This document shows positions 38,442 to 47,400 of a stretch of 64,000 bases of DNA, piece by piece. A program made the position numbers and the translations under genes. This DNA is from Paenibacillus hexagrammi. Lineage in GTDB: Bacteria; Bacillota; Bacilli; Paenibacillales; NBRC-103111. The stretch spans positions 2,728,001 through 2,792,000 of the forward strand of contig NZ_CP090978.1 in NCBI RefSeq assembly GCF_021513275.1, in the 5' to 3' direction. The notes beneath the pieces were generated by a model. The model made no database searches. It was not told the DNA's origin and saw only the letters and a list, made by a program, of their open reading frames with translations. The first letter of the stretch is position 1, and each line of letters begins with the position of its first letter.

Positions 38442-39866
38442 ATGATGATAAACGAACAATTATTTAAAGTCGGTTTTACCAATTTGGATAAAGAGACGGA
38501 CAATGTTCCCTTACAAGTATCAGGTTCGATTCCCGGTTGGCTGAGCGGCACGCTGTTCCGCAACGGTCCGGCTAAATTTACAACAGATTCAGGCTGGCAT
38601 ACGCATTGGTTCGACGGTCTCGCCATGATTCATAAATTTGTTATCGCGGGTGGCCAAGTTCGATATTCGAATCGCTTTCTGCGAACGAAAGCTTACGAAT
38701 TGGCTATGACAACGGGAGAACTCGGTTCGGGCTTCGGCAGCTCAGCGGGCAAACAGGTGCAAGGAGGTAATAACACCAATGTCAGCATCGGAAAAATCGA
38801 TGACCGCTTCGTTGCCTTGACGGAATCTCCCGGTGTTATTGAGTTTGACCCCCATACCTTGGAAACGAACGGTGTCTTCGAATTTGGTGACGGCTTTGGT
38901 GGACATTTCACAACGGCGCATCCGCATTACGACCTGACAACTGGCAGATATATCAATTTTACTGTTCAATTCGGCAAAGCGAGTACGTATCACCTGTATT
39001 CGATCGCCCCCCATTCCAGAAAGCGCGAATTGATGTGCACAGTGGAGACCGCTGAGCCTTCCTACATTCACAGTTTCGGGAATACGGAACATTATGTGAT
39101 TTTGGCCGAATTCCCATTTGTCGTAAATCCGCAGGAGATGATGACCAGTGGGAAGTCGTTCATCGAGAATTTCCGTTGGAAGCCTGAACAAGGAACCAAA
39201 TTCTTCGTCGTTCGCAAGTCCGATGGAGCGCTTGTGAAAACCTTCGAAGGTGAAGCTTTCTTCTCCTTCCATCATGTGAATGCTTTCGAGTACGATGGAG
39301 GCCTCGTTCTTGATGTATGTGCGAGCCGCAATGCCAACATCGTGGGCAGCTTGCAGGTCAGCAAATTAACGGATTCGAGCGCAGGAGACCGTAATCCGGT
39401 TCAATTCCGCAGATATACGCTTCCCTTCACATCGACAACAGCCCGTTATGAAATCTTGACTCCCGAGTCGGTCGACCTGCCGACAGTGAACTATGCCAAA
39501 TTTAGCGGAACGGCGTACCGTTATGCGTATGGGATCAGTACTAGCAATGAACATCCCGAGAAATATGCCAATCAATTAGTGAAAGTCGATACCGTCTCAG
39601 GTGAATCGAAAATTTGGCGCGAACCGGGCTGTTACCCTGGAGAGCCTATTTTCTCGGAGAAGCCGCTTGCTTCCAAGGAAGATGAAGGTGTTATTTTGTC
39701 CGTTGTGCTTGACGGGGCTAAAGGTTCCTCCTTCCTGCTCATCCTGGATGCACAGACCTTCACGGAAATCGGCAGAGCAGCCGTTCCCCATCATGTACCT
39801 TTCGGCTTCCATGGAATGTTTACTGACGAATTATTTGAGCAAAAGCAAGAGCTGGCTGCCAACTGA
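38442..39866 (+). CDS. Carotenoid oxygenase family protein
   Basis: 474 residues of the seven-bladed propeller family that includes lignostilbene and carotenoid cleavage dioxygenases. The four Fe(II)-binding His are seen in TTAHPHYD, SYIHSFG, SFHHVNAF and FGFHGMF. The N-terminal GSIPGWLSGTLFRNGPA is typical. It would split a conjugated double bond with O2. The substrate (apocarotenoid or stilbene) is not shown. GGAGG lies 5 bases before the first ATG and 8 before a second (38445). The doubled operator suggests induction by a hydrophobic ligand. Confidence 0.88.
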   Translation: MMINEQLFKVGFTNLDKETDNVPLQVSGSIPGWLSGTLFRNGPAKFTTDSGWHTHWFDGLAMIHKFVIAGGQVRYSNRFLRTKAYELAMTTGELGSGFGSSAGKQVQGGNNTNVSIGKIDDRFVALTESPGVIEFDPHTLETNGVFEFGDGFGGHFTTAHPHYDLTTGRYINFTVQFGKASTYHLYSIAPHSRKRELMCTVETAEPSYIHSFGNTEHYVILAEFPFVVNPQEMMTSGKSFIENFRWKPEQGTKFFVVRKSDGALVKTFEGEAFFSFHHVNAFEYDGGLVLDVCASRNANIVGSLQVSKLTDSSAGDRNPVQFRRYTLPFTSTTARYEILTPESVDLPTVNYAKFSGTAYRYAYGISTSNEHPEKYANQLVKVDTVSGESKIWREPGCYPGEPIFSEKPLASKEDEGVILSVVLDGAKGSSFLLILDAQTFTEIGRAAVPHHVPFGFHGMFTDELFEQKQELAAN

Positions 39867-39890
39867 GAAACACACCTCCCTACCATCCTC

Positions 39891-39928
39891 AATCGCTGCC
39901 GATGCATGCTTCCTTAGGCAGCGATTTT
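39891..39928 (+). terminator. Terminator of the carotenoid oxygenase gene
   Basis: A perfect 10-bp stem AATCGCTGCC / GGCAGCGATT followed by TTCC. Confidence 0.65.
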
Positions 39929-40098
39929 CCATCCCATCCATCCTCTCGTACGCTTCTTACTCTACAAAACACACAGCTACTCTCTTATTTCTTATAAAGA
40001 TTCCATGAATGAATAAATCGAATGAGGCTTCTGCAGGTCTCGTGAGATCAACTTGCTGCACAGCATTTTTTCCGCATAAAGGAAGGAGATCGGTCCAG

Positions 40099-40127
40099 AA
40101 CAGCTTGATCCACTCTAGCATATACTA
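40099..40127 (+). promoter_or_regulatory. Candidate sigma-K promoter of cysC
   Basis: -35 AACA (40099-40102), 16-bp spacer, -10 CATATACTA (40119-40127), a full match to the sigma-K consensus MACM / CATANNNTA. It places the sulfate-activation gene under late mother-cell control. Confidence 0.6.
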
Positions 40128-40161
40128 AATAGAAGACTATAACTTGCTGGGGGGACTTCTC

Positions 40162-40764
40162 TTGAAACCTGCACACATTAGATGGCACGAAGCTTCCATT
40201 AGCAGAGAAACTCGCAATGTGTTAAACGGGCATAGAAGCTGTGTTCTGTGGTTTACTGGCCTATCAGCATCAGGAAAGTCAACGCTGGCCTTCGAGCTGG
40301 AACGGCAGTTGTATGCACGGCACATTCATGCCTATGTCTTGGACGGGGACAATCTTCGCCACGGAATTAATCAGGATCTCGGCTTTTCACCCGAGGATCG
40401 AAGTGAAAATATCCGTAGGGCGTCGGAGGTCGCCAAGCTCATGATGGATGCCGGTTTCATTACCCTCCTTACACTTATTTCTCCAAACCGTGAAGACCGC
40501 GCGCTGGCGCGTTCGAAATTTCAAGAAGGGGAATTTGTAGAGATTTATGTAGATTGCCCCATCGAGGTATGCGAAAGCAGAGATCCGAAAGGTTTATATA
40601 AGAAAGCTAGAGCCGGAGAAATCCGCATGTTCACGGGGGTTTCCGCCTCTTATGAGACACCGCTCACGCCTGAGATTACGGTTTCCTCTCATCTGCAAAC
40701 ACTGGAGGAATCGGTCGACCAGATCATCCGCTATCTCATTGACCATGGTTATATGACTCTTTGA
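40162..40764 (+). CDS. cysC: Adenylylsulfate kinase
   Basis: 200 residues from a TTG at 40162, 8 bases after GGGGGGA; upstream in-frame codons lack a site. The P-loop is GLSASGKST (33-41), followed by YVLDGDNLRHGINQDLGFS and the APS-binding RSENIRRASEVAKL, then ISPNREDR. It makes PAPS from APS and ATP. There is no sulfurylase or PAPS reductase gene nearby, but a sulfotransferase lies 6 kb away in the same cluster, so the PAPS is most likely used for sulfation, not assimilation. Confidence 0.92.
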   Translation: MKPAHIRWHEASISRETRNVLNGHRSCVLWFTGLSASGKSTLAFELERQLYARHIHAYVLDGDNLRHGINQDLGFSPEDRSENIRRASEVAKLMMDAGFITLLTLISPNREDRALARSKFQEGEFVEIYVDCPIEVCESRDPKGLYKKARAGEIRMFTGVSASYETPLTPEITVSSHLQTLEESVDQIIRYLIDHGYMTL

Positions 40765-40830
40765 GCACCATGTTCAGGGAATCCGCATACGTTACAATAG
40801 CACATTATCTGTCATGCAGGAGTCGAGCAT

Positions 40831-42107
40831 ATGCTTATCTTTATATTAGGCGCGCTGCATGCTGCGGCAGCAGCATCAACCGCAGCCAACCTTGCGCGGA
40901 TAGTCCCTGGTTGGTCCATTGTTCCGATTGTAGATCGTCCTGGTGAGCGAATGAATCAAGCTTTATGCGGATATGATCAGCCCTTTTTTCTTACCCTTCA
41001 AGCCGGTGACTGGTTTCACGCCTCTTTTTTTCCGAACTGCAAGCTAAACTGCAGGAGCTGCCCGATCATATCTGCGGATTGATCTATGAGCGGGAGCATG
41101 AAGAGCTTTCAGGAGCACTTCGTCCTCTCGTTTGGAGAACGAGCGCTGTGATGAAGAACGGGCAGCCCGCTTTTTCAGAAGCCGACCGGCTTCCATTTAT
41201 GGATTATGTATGCATGGATATGAAATATCAATTAGAATCGAAGTGGACATGGCAGCATGTATCCAGTGTCAAGTGGCACTCTCCTGTGATTAGAACGCCG
41301 TCTTGGGAGCGCGCTCAGGAGCAGTGGTCCCTTATCCATCCGATACTAGCCGCACACAGTAACATGGAAGCCTTAGCGAATAATCCAGAACAACCGTGTA
41401 TAAGCATTAGCATTGTCATCTGCACCTACAACAACGCTGAATACTTGCCCTGGGCCATCCGCAGCGTCCTTATTCAAGATTGCTTCCATTGGAAGCTCCT
41501 GATTGTTGATGACGCTTCTACCGATTCAACGAGCCGAGTGCTCGATTCCTATAGGAATCACCCCAGCATTACGATCATTTCCAATGAGAGCAACCAAGGG
41601 AAGTCTAACTGCTTGAACAAGGCCATACAAATCGCTTCGAACGACTGGCTCCTTGAGCTGGACGCGGACGACTGGCTGCCTCCTGATTGCATTCGAAAGC
41701 TGATCCATGTCATTAGGGCAGCCTCGGCAGAAACAGCCTTGCTTCACGGAGATCATTACGATTGGCTGGAAAGACCCCGCAAGCAGCTGCTGTTCCGAGG
41801 ACTGCGCAAAGGAACTCCGCACATCCAGAGGAAAACCTTGATACAGCAAGCAGCTCCGGTCATTCCCAGATGCTATCGGATATCGGCGCTGCGACAAATT
41901 GGAGGCTGGAATACGGAGAGTTTATTCGATGGGAGACTTTACGAGGATTTGGAAATTATTCTTCGATTGACCAAGGACAACGAAGAGGTTTATATCCCTT
42001 CTGCCTTGTATCATCGAAGAAACCGCCCTTCAAGCATAACGAAGCTGAATGCAGCCAAATATGCGCAGTGGGCTCAATGGGCCGAGCCGAACATAGAGAA
42101 GAAATGA
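40831..42107 (+). CDS. Glycosyltransferase family 2 with N-terminal extension (one frameshift)
   Basis: About 426 residues. Residues 1-185 are an unrecognised extension. Then follows a GT-A domain: ISIVICTYNNAEYLPWAIRSV, the nucleotide-binding VDDAST, and the metal-binding LDADDW. It would add a sugar from a nucleotide donor. The frame breaks near 41026 in a T7 run; T8 gives HASFFSELQAKLQEL. It is 66 bases behind cysC and probably co-transcribed. Confidence 0.8.
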
Positions 42108-42146
42108 CCGGGAAATCCAGCATCAGTCGGATCCCGGCCCAAGCAC

Positions 42147-42359
42147 TTAGGAAATAATATGAACCGATTGGATTTGGGGCAACGATATCGTTACCGTATT
42201 GGACGGTCCATAATCATAATAATAATACTGGCCACCGCTGCCTTCCAACGTCAAGCTTGAGCTGTTAACCGTAGTCAGTACGCCAATAAACATCTGATCG
42301 ACCAGGATCACTTCAACGGTTTTTCCGATGGATGCCGTTAACATTTCAACAAATGACAT
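42147..42359 (-). CDS. Small beta-rich protein of the cluster, Sm/SH3-like
   Basis: 70 residues, no signal peptide. MLTASIGKTVEVILVDQMFI then GVLTTVNSSSLTLEG, and a Tyr-rich loop (GGQYYYYDYG) before the last strands. The pattern of GxxVEVxxVD...GxLxxVxxxxLxL is that of small barrel domains in spore-coat and DUF2642-type proteins. It is the last gene of a leftward run of three similar small genes. Confidence 0.6.
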   Translation of the reverse strand: MSFVEMLTASIGKTVEVILVDQMFIGVLTTVNSSSLTLEGSGGQYYYYDYGPSNTVTISLPQIQSVHIIS

Positions 42360-42374
42360 GAGTTCGCCTCCCTT

Positions 42375-42773
42375 TTAGATATACGCTAGAATACTTACGG
42401 CAGGTATGAGAATCAGGTCACCATTCAGTCCTTGCAGCTCAATGAAATCCGTACCGATCATCGTAAGGGTTCCACTCTCCGCACCGGCTGCTGTGAACAC
42501 GGTGATCAAGGTGTTAATCCGGTTGACGAGACCGGCTAATATGCCGTCTGACGGCGGATCCTCTTCTTCCCTGATCAAGAGATACGTAATCGAGTTTCCA
42601 TTACCGAATGTGGAATACACTTCAAAGCCTTCGTTCAGCAGTTCCTTAATTACCTGAGATGCGTGAGCTCCTATTTGCAAAATCGGCAGGTCGACAGTGC
42701 TGTCAAAGCAGCTGATCACGCAGCTTTTGGACGAATACGAGACACCTGCCACGATCATGATAACATCGTTCAT
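42375..42773 (-). CDS. Small beta-rich protein of the cluster
   Basis: 132 residues, no signal peptide. The first 65 residues hold an alpha/beta unit. The C-terminal 60 repeat the barrel-like pattern of its neighbours (GTLTMIGTDFIELQG, LILIPAVSILAYI). It starts 8 bases after AAAGGAGG. It lies between two genes with the same C-terminal pattern. Function unknown; structural spore-surface protein by context. Confidence 0.6.
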   Translation of the reverse strand: MNDVIMIVAGVSYSSKSCVISCFDSTVDLPILQIGAHASQVIKELLNEGFEVYSTFGNGNSITYLLIREEEDPPSDGILAGLVNRINTLITVFTAAGAESGTLTMIGTDFIELQGLNGDLILIPAVSILAYI

Positions 42774-42814
42774 TCCTAGGCCTCCTTTTGTCTGTAAAAC
42801 CGTCTTCCAGATGT

Positions 42815-43471
42815 TTACGCAGTCGGTACGGTAACGATAGGACGGAATCCGATCAATTGTGCGATGGAGAAGACAATGATTTGCTCAGGGGAATTATCGG
42901 TTGTTGGACGAATCGTAATGGTCCCTTTTCTGACGGTTTCCAGAATTCCAATTCTGCTTGGAGGTTCTCCTCCAGCTCCGGCTCCGCCTGCATTGAACAC
43001 CTCGATCTCCTCACCGACAAATCTTCTAAGCTGAGATCTTAGGCCTCGTATGGATGCATCCTCCGGTACCGTCACATTGACGATCGGAGCAGGGGTCCTT
43101 ACGGTAACTTCAGGCGCAGGCGTCGTTACATTCACGATCGGCGGCGATGTGGATACATGAATTTCTGGATTTGGAGCCTCAACGTTAACCGTCGGCGGAG
43201 GCGTCGTTACATTCACTTCCGGCGTTGGCGTGGATACGTTGACCGTAGGTGGCGGTGTCGTGAGATTGACCTCCGGGGAATTCACATTGACATAGGGAGT
43301 TACTTTTACCACTTTCGTTACTTTATGGACTGGACGTCTCCGGCGAGTCTTACCTTGATGGCAAGCGTGCTTGACTTTCCCAGTGCCGCGTCTCTTCGGC
43401 GAGCATTCACTGTGTTTGGTATGCTTTCTGTGTTTGTTAACTGAACATGCTTTCTTTGAAGCTTTGATCAT
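42815..43471 (-). CDS. Basic protein with VNV-TP repeats and a barrel-like C-terminus
   Basis: 218 residues in three parts. 1-55 is very basic and His/Lys/Arg-rich. About 58-145 is a row of nine or so units of roughly 10 residues of the form VNVxTPxPx, low in complexity and probably an extended or beta-solenoid rod. 150-218 is the same barrel-like domain as in the two following genes (VGEEIEVFNAGG...IGILETVRKGTITI). No signal peptide. The Thr/Ser-rich rod is a plausible target for O-glycosylation by the neighbouring transferases; this is inference. Confidence 0.65.
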   Translation of the reverse strand: MIKASKKACSVNKHRKHTKHSECSPKRRGTGKVKHACHQGKTRRRRPVHKVTKVVKVTPYVNVNSPEVNLTTPPPTVNVSTPTPEVNVTTPPPTVNVEAPNPEIHVSTSPPIVNVTTPAPEVTVRTPAPIVNVTVPEDASIRGLRSQLRRFVGEEIEVFNAGGAGAGGEPPSRIGILETVRKGTITIRPTTDNSPEQIIVFSIAQLIGFRPIVTVPTA

Positions 43472-43602
43472 GAGGACACCTCCGAAATTGTGTTGGATTT
43501 CATTGGATGCATTTGGATTTCATTCCCTTTCAACACCCTTACATCATACTCAGAAACGGCGGATCTCGTCCTAGACCGTCACCTAAATCTATGGGCAAGC
43601 CG

Positions 43603-45363
43603 TCAGTTCTTCTCTGCAATTTGTCTGAGCGCCTTCTCAAAGGCATGGACACTGCGTTCCCATGTCCACTGCTTCGCCTCCTGCTCGCCTGCCTCAGCAA
43701 GTTGATTACGCAGTGTGGGGTTCTCAATCAAGCGGATAACATCACTAGCCAGCCGCTGCTCGAATCGGTAAGACATCAGACCATTCTTCTCATGACGGAT
43801 GTAATCGAGATTACCTCCACCATAAGTTGACACTAGGGCGGCTCCGCACTTCATCGCTTCGAGTCCAGGCAGCGAAGCCGTATCGTAGGTAGAAGAATTA
43901 ACGAAGATATCCGTTTCGTTATAGTGATAGCAGAGCTCTGTATCGTTGGCAGGAGTTAAATATCGAAACGCCGGATGGCTTGCCTTGATTTGCTTTAGGA
44001 TAACGGATGCTGCAAATTCATTAGGGGGCGAGAATAAATTAATTCGCACCTGCGGATAAGCTTTGTGCACCTTTTCCAATTGTTCAACCAAGTAGCTCTG
44101 CTCTCTGTGCCAGGAATAACCGCCCTCGGGGATGCGAAGAATAGCCGAAATTTGAATTTGCTCGTGCGGTTTACGAATTCGGTAGTTGGTAAAGCTCGAG
44201 CTGACGCCTACAGGGACGATATGACCTTCGATGCCATGATTCAGCTTGATCAGCTGCTGCTGCCAGCTGGATAACACGATGAGATGCTTCGTAACGTGGT
44301 AGGTGGGGAATGTGATATGATTATCGGGCAGAAAAGTGGGCTCGTAGCACAGACTAAGACGTACATGTACGCCTTTCCCGTTTCGGCTAGCTGATTCGGC
44401 CGCAGGTACTAAGGAATAGAAATTGGAGATAATTACATCTCCATAAGGGTAGTCATGCTCTTCAATCGTGTATGGCTGCCGGGTTCGCACAATTTTGGCT
44501 TGAATGGAGTATTCGATCGCACCGTTCTGCGGCATAAGGATCATGACCTGATGCCCGAGCCTGGTTAGCCCATTGGCAAGTTCGGCCAGCATTCGTTGGG
44601 CTCCTCCCATGCTTAAGGTCAGAATCGGAATGATGACGGTGAGACGCTCTTTCGCAATGCGCTGCTCCAATGCTTGGTAATACGTAGCTTGAACCTTGAG
44701 AATTTCTTTTTGAATAGCAGGCTCGAAATTTTTCGTCCCCATTGCTTCATGTACCCTGTATTTCACAATCGGTTCGTTTAGGTACTCAAAATCAAAATGA
44801 AACAAAACCCTCATCCATAAATCGTAATCCTGCGTGTATTTCAGTGATTCATTAAACAAACCGACTTGGCGGAACACATCCATTCGAAGCATGACGGTAC
44901 ATCCGTTAATGAAACAACCTCGCTGCATCGTACGGTAAAATTCCATTTTGTTCGGATAATAAATTCCGGCAGGGCCGCTGATCACTTGATTTTGGGCATC
45001 AATGTGCACATAGGAGCTGTAGCAGGCAGAAGCTCCAGTCTGCTGCATATAAGCGATTTGTTTGGCTACTTTGTCCTTCTCATACAAGTCGTCCGAGCTA
45101 AGCCACGAGAAGTATTCACCGCTAGCCTGCCGAATACCGGCGTTCAGAGCGCTCCCCGTACCTCCATTGCTTTTTTCTACATAGCGAATTCTGTTTTTGT
45201 AAGGTCTAATTTTGTCCGTATACCGGATCGAACCGTCGTTCACAACGACCACTTCAATGTTCGGATACGTTTGGTTTAGCGCGCTCTCAATCGCTTGATC
45301 GACATATTGACAGTTGTAAAAAGGAATAATGATCGATACCTTCGGATAAGTTTGCAAAACCAA
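43603..45363 (-). CDS. Two-domain glycosyltransferase (GT2 + GT4)
   Basis: 586 residues. The N-terminal 230 form a GT2 domain: VSIIIPFYNCQYVDQAIESA, VVVNDGS, and SSDDLYE in place of the usual DxD. Residues about 240-586 form a GT-B (GT4) domain beginning LTVIIPILTLSMGGAQRMLAE, with the donor-binding FVNSSTYDTASLPGLEAMKCG. Two sugars could be added in turn by one chain. It is 21 bases behind the next GT4 gene, in one operon with the sulfotransferase. Confidence 0.85.
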   Translation of the reverse strand: MVLQTYPKVSIIIPFYNCQYVDQAIESALNQTYPNIEVVVVNDGSIRYTDKIRPYKNRIRYVEKSNGGTGSALNAGIRQASGEYFSWLSSDDLYEKDKVAKQIAYMQQTGASACYSSYVHIDAQNQVISGPAGIYYPNKMEFYRTMQRGCFINGCTVMLRMDVFRQVGLFNESLKYTQDYDLWMRVLFHFDFEYLNEPIVKYRVHEAMGTKNFEPAIQKEILKVQATYYQALEQRIAKERLTVIIPILTLSMGGAQRMLAELANGLTRLGHQVMILMPQNGAIEYSIQAKIVRTRQPYTIEEHDYPYGDVIISNFYSLVPAAESASRNGKGVHVRLSLCYEPTFLPDNHITFPTYHVTKHLIVLSSWQQQLIKLNHGIEGHIVPVGVSSSFTNYRIRKPHEQIQISAILRIPEGGYSWHREQSYLVEQLEKVHKAYPQVRINLFSPPNEFAASVILKQIKASHPAFRYLTPANDTELCYHYNETDIFVNSSTYDTASLPGLEAMKCGAALVSTYGGGNLDYIRHEKNGLMSYRFEQRLASDVIRLIENPTLRNQLAEAGEQEAKQWTWERSVHAFEKALRQIAEKN

Positions 45364-45384
45364 TCTCCCCTAACCTAACTGTAA

Positions 45385-46410
45385 TTACCACTTTCTGCGG
45401 GAAGAGATTTCTTCCAATACGTCCACGATATGCGTTTCAAAGCGACTATGCGTTAAGCGCTCAGCGCTAAGCTTACCTCCGTGAGCCAGCTTCGAGGCAA
45501 GTTGTTTGTCGCTAAGCACCGCGCAGATTCCCTGGGCAAGCCGCCTTGGATGTTGAGGTGCCGTGACGTACGCACTCTCCATATGGGTACAAAAATCCAT
45601 AATGCCTCCTGAGTTGGTGGTGACAACCGGGGTCCCGCAAGCCATTGCCTCCAAGGGAGGAAGTGAGAAGGCTTCAAACCATGAGGAAGAGACAAATACA
45701 TCGGATGATCGGTACAATTCGGCCATCTCATATTCATTCGCCGGAAAAAAGGCCTGTTGATGTAAGCCGGGAACGGATAACGCACGATCCGGACAAATCA
45801 GATGAATCATGAACGATCCGTTCCATTCTCGATGCACAATCTGCATCGCTTCTTTGAAGTCATTGAAGCCCTTCAGCGCATACCCATCTTCCGCAGCTCT
45901 AGCGATGTAGAGAATAATCTTGTGCCGATCTGGATCAGCAGCACGTGCAGCTGCCCGAGCAGGGTCAGCGAAAAATACGGCAGGGTCCACACCTAACGAC
46001 ACAACCGTGCTGCGCTTCCGGGTATGCCGATAGATCTGATCATCCAGCCATCTTGAAATGCTAATAACAGGAACACCTTGCATATAGGTCCAAAGTGCCT
46101 GTTCCTTGGCAGGGACCCAAAGCGGTTCAAATCCAAGACTTAACCGCACGCACTGCTCCGGCCACGCCTGATAGGCGGGAAAAAAAGTCGTATAAAAGTT
46201 AGGCAGTACAAGATCTCCATACGGAATCGTTTCGTGCGTTAAAGCGGGAACAACCGTAAGCTGACATGGAATCGGATATTTAACTGTTCCGGACTTAGGA
46301 ATGACGATTTCCACATCATGACCTCTCTTCGTTAATGCGCCAGCGATATCGACCAGCACTTTACATCCGCCGCCAATATGCAAATCAGCTACAGGCATGA
46401 CGATTTTCAT
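45385..46410 (-). CDS. Glycosyltransferase family 4
   Basis: 341 residues from the ATG at 46410, 7 bases after GAGGGGAGA. GT-B fold: MPVADLHIGGGCKVLVDIAG at the start and the EX7E donor site in SSWFEAFSLPPLEAMACGTP. It resembles the GT4 half of the next gene, so one probably arose from the other. It acts in the cytoplasm on a growing glycan. Sugar specificity is not shown. Confidence 0.85.
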   Translation of the reverse strand: MKIVMPVADLHIGGGCKVLVDIAGALTKRGHDVEIVIPKSGTVKYPIPCQLTVVPALTHETIPYGDLVLPNFYTTFFPAYQAWPEQCVRLSLGFEPLWVPAKEQALWTYMQGVPVISISRWLDDQIYRHTRKRSTVVSLGVDPAVFFADPARAAARAADPDRHKIILYIARAAEDGYALKGFNDFKEAMQIVHREWNGSFMIHLICPDRALSVPGLHQQAFFPANEYEMAELYRSSDVFVSSSWFEAFSLPPLEAMACGTPVVTTNSGGIMDFCTHMESAYVTAPQHPRRLAQGICAVLSDKQLASKLAHGGKLSAERLTHSRFETHIVDVLEEISSRRKW

Positions 46411-46442
46411 GGAATCTCCCCTCACCATTCAGATACAATTCG

Positions 46443-47192
46443 TTACCAGTTAAGATCCTTTTCGTATCCGGTTTGAATCAGTAGTTCACCGGCAACTTGC
46501 GTAAACCTCATCTTCACTTCCTCATCAAATTCCTCTTTCCAACCGCCTACTACACCTTTTCGAAATGTAGAGGAAACTTTGCTGTCAATGTTCTTCTCCA
46601 TCTCATTGGCCAGTTTTTCCAGCGGCATCGTCGGAGTACGGTCCTTCCAAATGTGCTCAGCAATCCGCAGGATCGTCCGTTTCCTTGATTCAGCTGAGGT
46701 CATGAGCTGTTCATAAGTGATGGTCAGTACGTCATCTTCATGCAGCCACCCGGTGAATAGTGCAAACCACTGACGTATATTCGGATAATCCCGAATGCCA
46801 TCAATAAGTAGCAGGTAGCGTTCTTTTTGACTTTGCAGGGAGATCAGGTCCTGATAGATGGGGTAATGAGGAACCGATTTGACGATATAATATGCCAACG
46901 ATACGAGCACGTCCCTTAGATCACGAATCATAAACACGGTTCGAATCGGCTTCTCACGCAAGAAATTCGACCACATCTTCGAATAATACAAGTGTCCCAT
47001 ATAGACTTCATTAGGCTTTGCGTTCTCCAGGATCGGGAACTGCAGCTTCATGTGCTCCGGCTCACCTTCATAAAGCACCGTAGATTGCAAGACAGTCCCC
47101 GGTACTCCCAGGACAATTTGATTCAGCAGATTCGTGCCGCTTTTGGGAACAGTGTTCAATAAAATAACAGGCGTTTGTTCACCTTGCTCCAT
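46443..47192 (-). CDS. PAPS-dependent sulfotransferase
   Basis: 249 residues. The 5'-phosphosulfate loop is TVPKSGTNLL (14-23), with its catalytic-type Lys. The 3'-phosphate site is RDLRDVLVSL (90-99). The C-terminal KGVVGGWKEEF matches the conserved RKGxxGxWK motif of cytosolic-type sulfotransferases. It would put sulfate on a hydroxyl of a glycan. It heads the leftward operon with the two glycosyltransferases, and CysC in the same cluster supplies PAPS. Such enzymes are uncommon in Firmicutes. Confidence 0.85.
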   Translation of the reverse strand: MEQGEQTPVILLNTVPKSGTNLLNQIVLGVPGTVLQSTVLYEGEPEHMKLQFPILENAKPNEVYMGHLYYSKMWSNFLREKPIRTVFMIRDLRDVLVSLAYYIVKSVPHYPIYQDLISLQSQKERYLLLIDGIRDYPNIRQWFALFTGWLHEDDVLTITYEQLMTSAESRKRTILRIAEHIWKDRTPTMPLEKLANEMEKNIDSKVSSTFRKGVVGGWKEEFDEEVKMRFTQVAGELLIQTGYEKDLNW

Positions 47193-47227
47193 GTTTCCTC
47201 TCCTCTCTTTGTCCAGTCACACTTAGG

Positions 47228-47257
47228 GTATGTATGAATGAACATAATGAACCTGTG
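47228..47257 (-). promoter_or_regulatory. Candidate mother-cell promoter of the sulfotransferase operon
   Basis: On the minus strand CACA (47257-47254), 17 bp, CATACATAC (47236-47228). It is close to both the sigma-K and sigma-E -10 forms. An overlapping CATACCCTA (47232-47224) matches CATANNNTA but has no spaced -35. Confidence 0.4.
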
Positions 47258-47400
47258 AAAATGTCTATCTTTATTCAAAAAAAGCTGCATGCTTGTATGA
47301 AAAATTGACACCCATTTCCAGTTCAGAGGGTAATTAGTCCAATACATTGCGGAAACATAGGAATACGCTGAACCATCTATCGCAAAGGAGTGACCTGTAC

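Noticed and set aside
41040-42107. A stand-alone glycosyltransferase starting at 41079
   Set aside because: The upstream frame from 40831 flows into it after one T is added to a T7 run, and no ribosome site precedes 41079.
47260-47400. A sigma-A promoter (TTGACA near 47306) for the sugar-nucleotide operon
   Set aside because: The only -10 at 18 bp is GGTAAT, and a CATAGGAATA further on is one base too long for sigma-K, so I make no call.
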